Origin: Lachnospiraceae bacterium
Lineage (GTDB): Bacteria > Bacillota > Clostridia > Lachnospirales > Lachnospiraceae
NCBI GenBank assembly: GCA_017500935.1
Contig: JAFVXW010000065.1
Span: forward strand, 1 to 62,027
DNA: 62,027 bases
Direction: 5' to 3'
Shown here piece by piece: positions 34,427-44,084 of the stretch. Position 1 is the stretch's first letter; every line of letters starts with the position of its first letter. The notes under the pieces were generated by a model. It made no database searches. It had not been told where the DNA came from and saw only the letters and a list, made by a program, of their open reading frames with translations. A program made the translations under genes and the position numbers.

Positions 34427-36454
34427 TTGGTTTCTAAGTTAAAAAATAAATTGCAGGAAAGTCTGGTGCGCAGACAGTTCCGCCTGTATGAAAAACAGGT
34501 GGCAGCGCAGGATATTTCCTATGATTCATGGATCCGTCAGAAGGAGCAGGAAGAAAGACAGAATGCACAGACAGTGCCTGCTGCCAATGTCAAAGTGGTT
34601 TCTTTTGATGGCTGTACAGAAAACTTTGATCTTAAGGGCTTTGCGGCGGATGATATCGTGGTATTTACAGAAAAGGGCGGTGTGATCAGCCCTGCTGAGC
34701 TTGCCTGGATCGGCAGTTATTTTGAAAAGAATACTGACTGTGTCATTGCGTATGCGGATGAAGATGTATGCACCATCCGTCAGGGAGAAGTGTGTGACAG
34801 AAAAGAACCCTGGTTAAAGCCCGACTGGTCTCCGGATACATTGATCTCCTACTTTTATTTCGGCGGTATTTTTGCAGTGCGCGCAGGCGCATGTAAGCAG
34901 ATCGCATGGAGAAAGGAAGCGGACTATAGACGCAATCTCTATGATTTCGTGCTGAAAGCAGTGGAAGTAAACGGACGCGCGGAGCATATCGACAGCGTGC
35001 TGTTTCACAGAGAAAGCATCATGCCCTGGGGATATGAGGAAACGTACAGCGATCTGAAAAAAGAAGCATATATCCGCCGCGGCTGGCCGTTAAAACCGGA
35101 AGGAAAAGTCAGCATCATCATTCCCAGTAAGGATCATCCCGGCGTGCTTTCCAACTGTATCCATTCCGTGATGGAAGCCAGCACTTACCGTGATTTTGAG
35201 ATCATCGTGGTGGACAACGGCAGTAATCCGCACAATAAGGCGCGTATTGAAATGATGCGCGATATGCTGCATGAGGAACACCATTTTAAATATCATTATG
35301 AACCCATGCCGTTTAATTTTTCCAGAATGTGCAATATCGGCGCATCCTTGGCAACCGGAGATTATCTTCTGTTTTTAAATGATGACATCGAGATCACCCA
35401 GGAAAAATGGCTGGAAAAGATGATGGAGCTGGCAGTGCTGCCTCATGTGGGCGCAGTGGGCGTAAAGCTGATTTATCCTACCACCGAGATCATGCAGCAT
35501 GCCGGTATCACCAATATCCATCTGGGCCCTGCGCACAAGCTGCAGTTTCGTTCAGATGCCAACGAATATTACTATAAGAGAAACCGTTTGCCTGTGGATG
35601 TGCTGGGCGTTACCGGTGCCTGCCTTTTGTTAAAAAGAGACCTGTTTGACAAGCTGGGCGGCTGGCCGGAGGATCTGGCGGTGGCTTTCAATGACGTGGA
35701 GCTGTGCTATCACATCCATGATCTTGGTTATGTGAATGTGGTGCGCAACGATGTGACTTTGGTTCACCACGAATCCTTAAGCCGCGGTGCCGATGACAGT
35801 GTGGCAAAATTAAAACGTCTGCACAGTGAGCTGGATCATTTATATGAACTGCACCCGCATTTGTACAATAACGACCCCTATTATCACCGCTATCTGGTCA
35901 AAGATGTGCTGGATGCGGAATTCTATCCGGCAAGCCGTTATGACTATACCCGGAGAGTGGAAAAGGTGGAACCGAAGCTTTTCGAGGGTGGCCTGCAGCC
36001 GGTATGGCACAATGAGGTGCTTCGTATCGGTATCGAATTTGCCCGTGATATGCAGAAGTGGACCACCGGTACGGAAGGCAGCGGCAACTGGTTTATCCAG
36101 GGCTGGACTTATGCGCTTTGGGTGGACAACTGCCGTTATCAGTTCGGTCTTTTGTTAAAACCTGTCAACGGCGAGGATCTGATCCTTGGCAAAGACGGTC
36201 AGCCCGGTGCGGCGCCTGTGGATGCTGATTTACACGGCCCTGTGTATCATTTCCCCTGCACCAGACAGTACAGACCGGACATTGAAGCCAACCTTCACAC
36301 CATCATTCATCCCAAGCTGCCGGGATTCTGTGTGGAATTTGACAGAAATGCACTGCCTGAGGGCGAGTATCTGATCGGTGTTTTGTGGGAGGATACCTGT
36401 TCCCGTCAGAAGCTCTACCGTTTCAGCGCAGAAACACTGACAATCAGAAAATAA
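34427..36454 (+). CDS. Large GT2 glycosyltransferase with extra N- and C-terminal domains
   Basis: The 675-residue protein has a first region (about 1-220) that resembles a degenerate GT2 domain (FTEKGGVISPAELAWIGSYF, IAYADEDV). The main GT2 domain is at about 225-480: VSIIIPSKDHPGVLSNCIHS, IIVVDNGSNPHN, LLFLNDDIEIT, VTGACLLLKRDLFDKLGG and FNDVELCYHIHDLGY. The C-terminal 170 residues are a beta-rich part. It starts at a TTG with a perfect AAGGAGG 7 bases upstream. It is a rhamnan-type chain builder by its neighbours: dTDP-rhamnose genes upstream and another GT2 after 13 bases. Confidence 0.85.
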   Translation: MVSKLKNKLQESLVRRQFRLYEKQVAAQDISYDSWIRQKEQEERQNAQTVPAANVKVVSFDGCTENFDLKGFAADDIVVFTEKGGVISPAELAWIGSYFEKNTDCVIAYADEDVCTIRQGEVCDRKEPWLKPDWSPDTLISYFYFGGIFAVRAGACKQIAWRKEADYRRNLYDFVLKAVEVNGRAEHIDSVLFHRESIMPWGYEETYSDLKKEAYIRRGWPLKPEGKVSIIIPSKDHPGVLSNCIHSVMEASTYRDFEIIVVDNGSNPHNKARIEMMRDMLHEEHHFKYHYEPMPFNFSRMCNIGASLATGDYLLFLNDDIEITQEKWLEKMMELAVLPHVGAVGVKLIYPTTEIMQHAGITNIHLGPAHKLQFRSDANEYYYKRNRLPVDVLGVTGACLLLKRDLFDKLGGWPEDLAVAFNDVELCYHIHDLGYVNVVRNDVTLVHHESLSRGADDSVAKLKRLHSELDHLYELHPHLYNNDPYYHRYLVKDVLDAEFYPASRYDYTRRVEKVEPKLFEGGLQPVWHNEVLRIGIEFARDMQKWTTGTEGSGNWFIQGWTYALWVDNCRYQFGLLLKPVNGEDLILGKDGQPGAAPVDADLHGPVYHFPCTRQYRPDIEANLHTIIHPKLPGFCVEFDRNALPEGEYLIGVLWEDTCSRQKLYRFSAETLTIRK

Positions 36455-36467
36455 CATGAGGATAACC

Positions 36468-38474
36468 ATGGAAGAAAAGAAGATCACAGAGACAAACGAG
36501 GTTTCTGTCAACAAGGTAAATCCTGACAAAGATTATCAGGATGCCTACGAAAAAGAACATTACAAGGCAGTCTATCTGGCAAACCGTGTGGCAGAGCTGG
36601 AAGATCAGGTGGACGACCTTACTTTTAAGTTAAACCGCATCAAAAACAATCCTCTCTGGAAGGCATCTGCGCCTGCCAGAAAGACCATGCATTTTGTGAT
36701 CCGTCAGGTGGACCGCGTAAAAAACTGCGGCAGCATCGGCGGCGTGATCACCAAACTCAAATATAAAAACGAAGAAAGAAAGGCGATGACCCATTACGGC
36801 ACCGCCAGCTTTCCGAGTGCAGAACAGCGTGCGCAGCAGGAAGCAGCGACCTCTGACCGCATGGTAAAGATCAGCATTTTAGTGCCTCTGTGGAATACAC
36901 CCGAGGATTTCTTAAAGGAAATGATCGGCTCCGTTCAGTGGCAGACCTATGCCAACTGGGAGCTGTGTCTGGCTGACGGCTCCGACGCAGAACATGCCTA
37001 TGTGGGTGAATACTGCAGAAAGCTTGCAGAGACCGACAAGCGCATCGTGTATCAGAAGCTTGAAAAAAATGAGGGTATCGCGGGCAACACCAATCAGTGC
37101 TTAAAGCTTGCAACCGGCGAATTTATCGGCCTGTTTGACCATGACGATATTCTGCATCCCTGTGCTTTGTATGAATATGTAAAGGCCATCAACGAAAAGG
37201 ATGCCGATTATGTGTACTGTGACGAGGCAACCTTTAAAAACGGTGATATCAATAAGATGATCACCATGCATTTCAAACCCGATTATGCGGTGGATAATCT
37301 GCGTGCCAACAACTATATCTGCCATTTCAGCGTGTTCGCAAGAACGCTGCTTGACGGCACCGAACTGTTCCGTACCAAGTTTGACGGCAGCCAGGACCAT
37401 GACATGATCCTTCGCCTGACCGACAATGCAAGATGTATCGTGCATGTGCCCAAAATGCTGTATTACTGGCGTTCCCATGCAGGAAGCGTAGCAAACAATA
37501 TCAGTGCCAGGCCCTATGCCATTGAATCTGCCCGCAATGCGGTGGCAGATCACCTGCGCAAGCATGGTTATTCCCATTTTACCATCACCAGCACCAGAGC
37601 CTTTGAGACGATTTTCAAGATTTCCTATGAGATCATCGGTGAGCCCAAGGTTTCCATCGTGATCCCCAACAAGGATCATGTGGAGGATCTGCAGCGCTGT
37701 ATCAAATCCATCATCGAAAAATCCACCTGGGAAAATTACGAGATCGTGATCGTGGAAAACAACAGCACCACCAAAGAAATTTTTGCTTATTATGAGGAAT
37801 TAAAAAACAATCCCCGCATTAAAATCGTCACTTATGAGGGAGAGTTCAATTACTCTAAGATCAATAATTTCGGTGTTTCTCATACCACCGGCGATTATGT
37901 GCTGTTATTGAACAATGATACCCAGGTGATCACCATCAACTGGATGGAAGAACTGTTAATGTACGCACAGCGCCCCGATATCGGTGCAGTTGGCGGCAAG
38001 CTTTATTATGCGGACAAGACTATCCAGCATGCCGGTGTTGTTATCGGTCTGGGAGCACATCGTACGGCAGGACATGTCCATCACAAACAGAAACGCGAAA
38101 ACTTAGGTTACATGGGACGTTTATGCTATGCCCAGAATATGACCGCAGTGACAGGCGCCTGTCTGATGGTGAAAAAATCCTGCTACGAAGAGGTTGGCGG
38201 TCTGGAAGAAAGCTTTGCGGTTTCTTTAAATGACGTGGACTTTTGCTTAAAGCTGCGCAAAGCAGGCTATCTGAATATTTTCACTCCTTTTGCTGAACTG
38301 TATCATTATGAATCTATTTCCAGAGGCCTGGATGATTCCGGCGAAAAAGCACAGCGGTATCAGGAGGAATCCGACCGGTTCCGTGCAAAATGGGCGAAGG
38401 AACTGGAAGCAGGTGATCCGTATTTTAATCCCAACTTTACGCTGGATAAGCCTGATTTTTCACTGAAAGTATAA
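36468..38474 (+). CDS. Tandem-domain GT2 glycosyltransferase
   Basis: This 668-residue protein has a coiled-coil-like N-terminus (VAELEDQVDDLTFKLNRIK) followed by two GT2 domains. The first (about 135-370) has ISILVPLWNTPEDFLKEMIG and FDHDDILHP; the second (about 395-640) has VSIVIPNKDHVEDLQRCIKS, LLLNNDTQV, VTGACLMVKKSCYEEVGG and LNDVDFCLKLRKAGY. The order matches bifunctional rhamnan-type synthases, in which each domain makes one bond. The ATG at 36468 has GAGG 7 bases upstream; an earlier ATG at 36456 is possible. Both metal sites (DHDD, NND) look intact. Confidence 0.88.
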   Translation: MEEKKITETNEVSVNKVNPDKDYQDAYEKEHYKAVYLANRVAELEDQVDDLTFKLNRIKNNPLWKASAPARKTMHFVIRQVDRVKNCGSIGGVITKLKYKNEERKAMTHYGTASFPSAEQRAQQEAATSDRMVKISILVPLWNTPEDFLKEMIGSVQWQTYANWELCLADGSDAEHAYVGEYCRKLAETDKRIVYQKLEKNEGIAGNTNQCLKLATGEFIGLFDHDDILHPCALYEYVKAINEKDADYVYCDEATFKNGDINKMITMHFKPDYAVDNLRANNYICHFSVFARTLLDGTELFRTKFDGSQDHDMILRLTDNARCIVHVPKMLYYWRSHAGSVANNISARPYAIESARNAVADHLRKHGYSHFTITSTRAFETIFKISYEIIGEPKVSIVIPNKDHVEDLQRCIKSIIEKSTWENYEIVIVENNSTTKEIFAYYEELKNNPRIKIVTYEGEFNYSKINNFGVSHTTGDYVLLLNNDTQVITINWMEELLMYAQRPDIGAVGGKLYYADKTIQHAGVVIGLGAHRTAGHVHHKQKRENLGYMGRLCYAQNMTAVTGACLMVKKSCYEEVGGLEESFAVSLNDVDFCLKLRKAGYLNIFTPFAELYHYESISRGLDDSGEKAQRYQEESDRFRAKWAKELEAGDPYFNPNFTLDKPDFSLKV

Positions 38475-38488
38475 GGAGAGACGTGTAA

Positions 38489-40210
38489 ATGACTTACATG
38501 GAAACATACAGATTCTGGCTGGAAGATCCTTATTTTGACGAACAGACCAGACAGGAGCTTTTGGCACTTGCAGAAGATACAAAAGAGATCGAAGACCGTT
38601 TTTATAAGGAACTGGACTTTGGTACCGGCGGTCTGCGCGGTGTGATCGGCGCAGGCACCAACCGTATGAATATCTATACGGTCAGAAAAGCGACCCAGGG
38701 TCTTGCCAATTATATTTTAAAGCAGAATGTACAGGACAAGGGCGTTGCCATTGCCTATGATTCCCGCCGTTTTTCACCGGAATTTGCGGATGAGGCGGCA
38801 AGATGTCTGGCAGCAAACGGTATCAAGGCCTATATTTTTGATGAACTGCGTCCCACTCCCGAACTGTCCTTTGCACTTCGCAAGCTGGGATGTACCGCAG
38901 GCATTGTCGTGACTGCAAGCCATAATCCCCCGGAATACAATGGTTACAAGGTGTACTGGGAGGACGGCGCGCAGATCACAGCACCCAGAGATAAGGAAAT
39001 CATCGGGGAAGTCAGAGCGGTTACCGATTTTTATACCGTAAAGACCATGGAACGCAAAGAAGCCATGGAAGCCGGTCTGTATCAGTATATTGGCGAGGAA
39101 ATCGATGTCGCTTATATGGCGGAGTTAAAAAAGCAGATTTTGCATCCCGAGATCATCCGTGAGATGGCGCAGGAGCTGAAAATCGTATATACACCTTTCC
39201 ACGGCACCGGCAACAAGCCTGTCAGAAGAATTCTGTCAGAGCTTGGATTTGAGCAGGTTTATGTGGTGGGAGCGCAGGAACGTCCCGATCCTGCCTTTTC
39301 AACCTTAAAATATCCCAATCCGGAAGATCCGGAAGCCTTTCTGATGGCACTTGAGCTTGCCCAAAAAGTGGATGCGGATATTGTTCTGGCAACCGATCCG
39401 GATGCAGACCGTCTGGGCATTTATGCAAAGGATGCGGCAACCGGTCAGTATATTCCGTTCACCGGAAATATGTCCGGTATGCTGATCGCAGAATATATTT
39501 TGAGAGAGCGTACGGCGCTGAAGCTGATGCCTGCCGATCCGGCACTGGTTTCCACCATCGTTACCACCAATATGGCAGCGGCGATCGCCAAAGCTTACAA
39601 TGTGGAATTTAAGGAAGTTTTAACAGGCTTTAAGTATATCGGCGAGCAGATCAAATGGATGGAAGAAGCAAAAAAAGGCAATTATGTCTTTGGGCTGGAA
39701 GAATCCTATGGCTGTCTGGCAGGAACCCATGCCCGCGATAAGGATGCGGTGGTTGCCGTGATGTGTCTGTGCGAAGTGGCCGCATGGTGCAAAAAACAGG
39801 GCAAAACCGTTTGGGATCACATGCTTTCTCTGTATGAAACCTATGGTTATTACAAAGAAGATCAGTATGCCGTCACTTTAAAGGGTATTGACGGTGCAGC
39901 ACAGATCGCAGCGATCATGGAGGGGCTCAGAAATCAGCCGCCGTCCGTATTTGGAAAACTGCGGGTGACCGGTATGCGTGACTATAAAAAACAGATCAGC
40001 AGCGATCTGATAAGCGGTCAGACCAAAGAAACCGGACTGCCGGTTTCCAATGTGCTGTATTTTGAACTGGAAAACGACTGCTGGTGCTGCGCGCGCCCTT
40101 CCGGAACCGAGCCCAAGATCAAGTTTTACATGGGTGTCAAGGGAGAAAATCTGGAAGATGCACAGCTTAAGCTGGATGAACTGACAGCGGCGATCAGAGC
40201 GCTGGTATAA
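38489..40210 (+). CDS. Phospho-sugar mutase (phosphoglucomutase/phosphomannomutase family)
   Basis: The 573-residue protein has GTGGLRGVIGAGTNRMN, the phospho-Ser loop VTASHNPPEYNGYKVYW (near 140), the metal loop ATDPDADRLG (near 303), GLEESYGCL and the phosphate-binding SGTEPKIKFYMG. It interconverts glucose-6-P and glucose-1-P (and possibly mannose forms), supplying RfbA substrate. Length and the GLEESYG motif suit the large PGM-type enzymes of Firmicutes (PgcA-like). AAGGAGAG lies before the ATG. Confidence 0.92.
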   Translation: MTYMETYRFWLEDPYFDEQTRQELLALAEDTKEIEDRFYKELDFGTGGLRGVIGAGTNRMNIYTVRKATQGLANYILKQNVQDKGVAIAYDSRRFSPEFADEAARCLAANGIKAYIFDELRPTPELSFALRKLGCTAGIVVTASHNPPEYNGYKVYWEDGAQITAPRDKEIIGEVRAVTDFYTVKTMERKEAMEAGLYQYIGEEIDVAYMAELKKQILHPEIIREMAQELKIVYTPFHGTGNKPVRRILSELGFEQVYVVGAQERPDPAFSTLKYPNPEDPEAFLMALELAQKVDADIVLATDPDADRLGIYAKDAATGQYIPFTGNMSGMLIAEYILRERTALKLMPADPALVSTIVTTNMAAAIAKAYNVEFKEVLTGFKYIGEQIKWMEEAKKGNYVFGLEESYGCLAGTHARDKDAVVAVMCLCEVAAWCKKQGKTVWDHMLSLYETYGYYKEDQYAVTLKGIDGAAQIAAIMEGLRNQPPSVFGKLRVTGMRDYKKQISSDLISGQTKETGLPVSNVLYFELENDCWCCARPSGTEPKIKFYMGVKGENLEDAQLKLDELTAAIRALV

Positions 40211-40285
40211 ATCAGAATTGACAGTAGCGCTCCGGTCAGCGCTTAAAAAGCGCAGACTATGAGAGGATGTTTACAAGGAGATGCG

Positions 40286-41620
40286 ATGGCAGGATTTTTG
40301 AACCTGGCGAATATTAAAAAAACCTGGTACTATTTTCAGAAAAACGGAATAAAGAATGCCTGTCTCGCAGTCTGGGAAAGGCTGGAACAAAAAAAGCAGC
40401 AGCCCTATGTCTATACAGCGCCCGACAGACAGCAGTTGGAGAGACAAAAAAAACAGGCAGAAGATTTATTTTTGCACAAGCCCGATGAAAAAGTTTGTTT
40501 TTCCATACTGGTACCGGCTTATGAGACAAAAGCAGAGTATCTGACGGCACTTTTGGACAGCGTGCTGGAACAAAGCTACAGTGCATGGGAGCTTGTGATC
40601 GCAGATGCGGGGACAAGCAGTCTGGTATGGGATACGCTGGAAGCGTGGACAGCGGCAAAACAGGTACAGCTGATCTGCAAAGAGCAGGATAAGATTCCTT
40701 TTGCCGACAGGTCTGTGCGCTATATCAAACTGGAACAAAACGGAGGCATTTCGGAAAATACCAATGCCGGCCTTGCCTTTGCCAAGGGCAGATATGTAGG
40801 GCTTTTGGATCATGACGATGTGCTGACGCCGGATGCACTGTTTGAGATGGCGCAGGCGGTACAGGGCTCCGGACAGGTGTTTTACTCTGACGAAGACAAA
40901 TGTGACGGCAGCGGGCAGTTTTTCTATGAGCCGCATTTTAAGACGGATTTTGATCCGGAGATGCTTTTGACCAACAATTATATCTGTCATTTTACGGTGA
41001 TGGAAACTGCGCTTATGCGCAGATTAAAACTGCGCAGTGAATATGACGGAGCGCAGGACTTTGATCTGGTGCTGCGGGCATATCTGGCAGGAGCAGAATT
41101 TGTGCATGTTCCCAAAGTGTTGTATCACTGGAGATGTCATGAGGATTCCACGGCAGTTAACCCGCGCAGCAAAACCTATGCTTATGATGCGGGCAGACGT
41201 GCGGTGGAGGATTTCTGCAGGCAAAAGGGCTGGCAGGTGACGGTGACAGATACGGCGCATCTGGGATTTTACAGAGTGGAATATGCCAATCTGTGGCAGG
41301 ACCGCCCGGAGATCGGTGCGGTTGCCTATCCGGTTATACAGAAAGGACATCTGTGCAGCGGAATCTATGAGCAGGACGGGCAGCTTCGGTTTGCCGGACT
41401 GCGTGCAGGTTTTTCCGGGTATATTCACCGGGCAGCACTGCAGCAGAGTGCGAAGAATGCCGATGTGCGGCAGATGAAGGTGCGGACAGAGTGGGAAGAA
41501 AAACGGCTTTTGGCAGTCAGAAACTGCAAACTGATGAATCCCAGAACCGCTTCCGGGCAGTTTGCTCAGCTTCTGGAAGAGAATGGACTTAAGATCCTGT
41601 GGGATCCGAAGGGAAAATAA
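40286..41620 (+). CDS. GT2 glycosyltransferase
   Basis: The 444-residue protein has FSILVPAYETKAEYLTALLD, SYSAWELVIADAG, NGGISENTNAGLAFAKG and LLDHDDVLTPDAL, close to the first domain of the tandem enzyme at 36.5 kb (NEGIAGNTNQCL, FDHDD). NNYICHFTVMETALMR and FVHVPKVLYHWRCHEDS also match that gene, so this is a single-domain relative. Its C-terminal 90 residues have no clear match, perhaps a worn second domain. ATG at 40286 with AAGGAG upstream. The next gene starts directly after its stop. Confidence 0.85.
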   Translation: MAGFLNLANIKKTWYYFQKNGIKNACLAVWERLEQKKQQPYVYTAPDRQQLERQKKQAEDLFLHKPDEKVCFSILVPAYETKAEYLTALLDSVLEQSYSAWELVIADAGTSSLVWDTLEAWTAAKQVQLICKEQDKIPFADRSVRYIKLEQNGGISENTNAGLAFAKGRYVGLLDHDDVLTPDALFEMAQAVQGSGQVFYSDEDKCDGSGQFFYEPHFKTDFDPEMLLTNNYICHFTVMETALMRRLKLRSEYDGAQDFDLVLRAYLAGAEFVHVPKVLYHWRCHEDSTAVNPRSKTYAYDAGRRAVEDFCRQKGWQVTVTDTAHLGFYRVEYANLWQDRPEIGAVAYPVIQKGHLCSGIYEQDGQLRFAGLRAGFSGYIHRAALQQSAKNADVRQMKVRTEWEEKRLLAVRNCKLMNPRTASGQFAQLLEENGLKILWDPKGK

Positions 41621-42577
41621 ATGTGTAAAACAACGGTTGTCATACCGAATTATAATGGAAACAAATTTTTAAAAAACTGTCTGGACAGTGTAACCGGAAG
41701 CGATGTATCTGCGTCTGTCATTGTGGTGGACAACGCCTCTGCAGATGGCAGCAAGCAGATCGCAAAGCAGTATGGTGATCAGGTAAAGCTGATCTGTTTT
41801 TCTGAAAACAGAGGCTTCAGCGCGGCGGTCAATGCCGGGATCAAAGCGGCAGATACCCCCTATGTGTTTTTGCTAAATAACGATGTGACGGTGGAGCCGG
41901 ACTGTATCAGACATCTGGAGCAGGCTTTGGAGGCTGACAGCAGGCTTTTTAGTGTGGGCGCCAAAATGCTTTCCATGTATGAACCTGAAAAAGTGGACAG
42001 TATGGGCGATCTGTACAGCGCTTTGGGATGGGGCTATGCCATCGGAAAAGACAAAGACGGCAGCAGATATCAGAAAACCATATCTGTTTTTTCAAACTGC
42101 GCGGGTGCGGCGTTATACCGGAAACAATATCTGGAAGAAACCGGCCTTTTTGATGAACTGCATTTTGCCTATCTGGAGGATGTGGATCTGGGGTATCGTG
42201 CCAGAATTTTGGGATATAAAAATCAGGTGGAGCCCAAAGCCGTGATCTACCATGCGGGCAGCGGCAGCAGCGGATCCAGATATAACAGTTTTAAAATTCC
42301 GCTGTCGGCGCAGAATAATATTTATTTAATCTATAAGAATATGCCTTTTTTGCAGCTGATCTTAAATCTTCCCCTTTTGCTGGCAGGTTTTGCGGTCAAG
42401 CAGCTGTTTTTTATCAAAAAAGGATTTGGAAAAGAATACGCAGAAGGGCTTTATCGGGGATTAAAGCTGTGTCTGGGAGAAGGAAAGCACAACCGGGTCC
42501 CCTTTGCGTGGAAAAATCTTAAAAATTACTGCCGTATCCAGATGGAGCTGTGGATCAATCTGTTCCGGCGGTTTTGA
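41621..42577 (+). CDS. GT2 glycosyltransferase (rhamnosyltransferase-like)
   Basis: The 318-residue protein has TTVVIPNYNGNKFLKNCLDS, VIVVDNASADGS, SENRGFSAAVNAG and LLNNDVTVEP, a full GT2 set with NND metal site, followed by CAGAALYRKQYLEETGLFD and YLEDVDLGYRARILGYK. This matches the WbbL/rhamnosyltransferase group. A helix near residue 245 (LILNLPLLLAGFAVKQLFF) may give membrane contact. The start codon follows the previous stop immediately, so it is coupled. Confidence 0.88.
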   Translation: MCKTTVVIPNYNGNKFLKNCLDSVTGSDVSASVIVVDNASADGSKQIAKQYGDQVKLICFSENRGFSAAVNAGIKAADTPYVFLLNNDVTVEPDCIRHLEQALEADSRLFSVGAKMLSMYEPEKVDSMGDLYSALGWGYAIGKDKDGSRYQKTISVFSNCAGAALYRKQYLEETGLFDELHFAYLEDVDLGYRARILGYKNQVEPKAVIYHAGSGSSGSRYNSFKIPLSAQNNIYLIYKNMPFLQLILNLPLLLAGFAVKQLFFIKKGFGKEYAEGLYRGLKLCLGEGKHNRVPFAWKNLKNYCRIQMELWINLFRRF

Positions 42578-42587
42578 CGGTTTGGTA

Positions 42588-42637
42588 TTGTACTTTTTTG
42601 TCGGATATTGTATACTACCATTTATATATAAGGTAGT
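42588..42637 (+). promoter_or_regulatory. Promoter of the initiating transferase gene with overlapping palindrome
   Basis: TTGTAC (42588-42593) and TATACT (42611-42616) are 17 bases apart. The inverted repeat ACTACC/GGTAGT (42614-42619 and 42632-42637) around an A/T-only centre covers the -10 edge and start region, a place where a repressor would act. Confidence 0.65.
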
Positions 42638-42648
42638 TGGGAGACACA

Positions 42649-44055
42649 ATGATCAAGGATAACCAGAAACATTTCAATAGACTGCATTTTTTCATAGATG
42701 CGTTTGTGATAGCTGGTTCCTACTTATTCGCCTGGTGGCTGAAATTTGGAAGCAGTTTCGCAAATAAAGAAATAGGCGCTCTGGATGTGGGGATTTATTT
42801 TAGTGCGCTTATTTTTGTTGTGCCCGGTTATCTGGTGTTGTACTATCTCAACAGATTGTATACGCCAAAGCGTGCACAGCGCACAGAAGATGAGATCTTA
42901 AATGTCTTTCGTGCCAATGCTGTCGGCGTGGTTGTATTCCTTGCAATGCTGTTTTTGGTAAAGCCGCTGTTTCATTTCTCACGAAGCATGGTGGCGATCT
43001 TTGCAGTCAGCAATACAGTCGCAACGATCCTGATGCGTGCGGTTATCCGCTTTATCCTTCATTTTGTCAGGGAAAAAGGGTATAATCTCAAACATATTCT
43101 GCTGGTGGGATATTCCCGCTCTGCGGAAGCCTATATTGACAGGATCACCGCCAATCCCCAGTGGGGATATGTGGTAAGGGGAATCCTGGATGACCATGTG
43201 CCCAGAGGTGCCGTGTACAAAGGTGTAAAAGTGCTGGGTTCTGTGGATAATCTTTTATATATCCTGCCGGAGAGCAGACTGGATGAGATTGCGATCACCC
43301 TGTCTCTGGCGGATTATGACAAGCTGGAAGAAATTGTAAACCAATGTGAAAAATCCGGTGTACACACCAAGTTTATCCCGGATTATAACAGTCTGATACC
43401 CGGAAAGCCTTATACAGAGGATCTGGGCGGTCTGCCTGTCATCAATATCCGTCATGTGCCGCTGTCCAATACCGTGAATGCGGTGTGTAAGCGTCTGGTG
43501 GATATTATCGGGGCACTTGTCGGGATTATTTTGTCCTCACCGGTGCTTCTGATCGTGGCGATCCTGATCAAGACCACCAGCAAAGGTCCGGTGATCTTTG
43601 CCCAGGAAAGAGTCGGACTGCATAACAAAGTTTTTAAGATGTATAAGTTCCGCAGTATGCGTCTGCAGGCGCCTTCTGAGGAGAAAAAAGGGTGGACCAC
43701 CAAGGATGATCCCCGCGTGACCAAAGTCGGCAAATTTATCCGCAGGACCAGTATTGATGAACTGCCCCAGCTTTTCAACATTCTGATCGGCAATATGAGT
43801 CTGGTTGGCCCCAGACCGGAGAGGCCGCAGTATGTGGAAAAATTCAAAGAAGAGATCCCGCGTTATATGATCAAGCATCAGGTGCGCCCCGGTCTGACCG
43901 GATGGGCACAGATCAACGGATATCGCGGTGATACTTCCATTCGCAAGAGAATAGAATACGATATTTTTTATATCGAAAACTGGAGCATGGGATTTGATAT
44001 CAAGATCATGTTCCTGACCATTTTCAAAGGTTTTATCAATGAAAATGCGTATTAA
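42649..44055 (+). CDS. Polyprenyl-phosphate sugar-1-phosphate transferase (WcaJ-like initiating enzyme)
   Basis: The 468-residue protein has four or five N-terminal helices, a Rossmann-like middle (HILLVGYSRSAEAYIDRI) and the C-terminal catalytic Bac_transf domain: CKRLVDIIGALVGIILSSPV, FKMYKFRSMRLQAP, DELPQLFNILIGNMSLVGPR and VRPGLTGWAQINGY. It starts glycan chains by moving sugar-1-phosphate from a UDP-sugar, usually glucose or galactose, to undecaprenyl phosphate. ATG at 42649 with GGGAGA upstream. It has its own promoter. Confidence 0.93.
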   Translation: MIKDNQKHFNRLHFFIDAFVIAGSYLFAWWLKFGSSFANKEIGALDVGIYFSALIFVVPGYLVLYYLNRLYTPKRAQRTEDEILNVFRANAVGVVVFLAMLFLVKPLFHFSRSMVAIFAVSNTVATILMRAVIRFILHFVREKGYNLKHILLVGYSRSAEAYIDRITANPQWGYVVRGILDDHVPRGAVYKGVKVLGSVDNLLYILPESRLDEIAITLSLADYDKLEEIVNQCEKSGVHTKFIPDYNSLIPGKPYTEDLGGLPVINIRHVPLSNTVNAVCKRLVDIIGALVGIILSSPVLLIVAILIKTTSKGPVIFAQERVGLHNKVFKMYKFRSMRLQAPSEEKKGWTTKDDPRVTKVGKFIRRTSIDELPQLFNILIGNMSLVGPRPERPQYVEKFKEEIPRYMIKHQVRPGLTGWAQINGYRGDTSIRKRIEYDIFYIENWSMGFDIKIMFLTIFKGFINENAY

Positions 44056-44084
44056 ATGTTATTTGGCAGCAGGAGAAGATAAAA

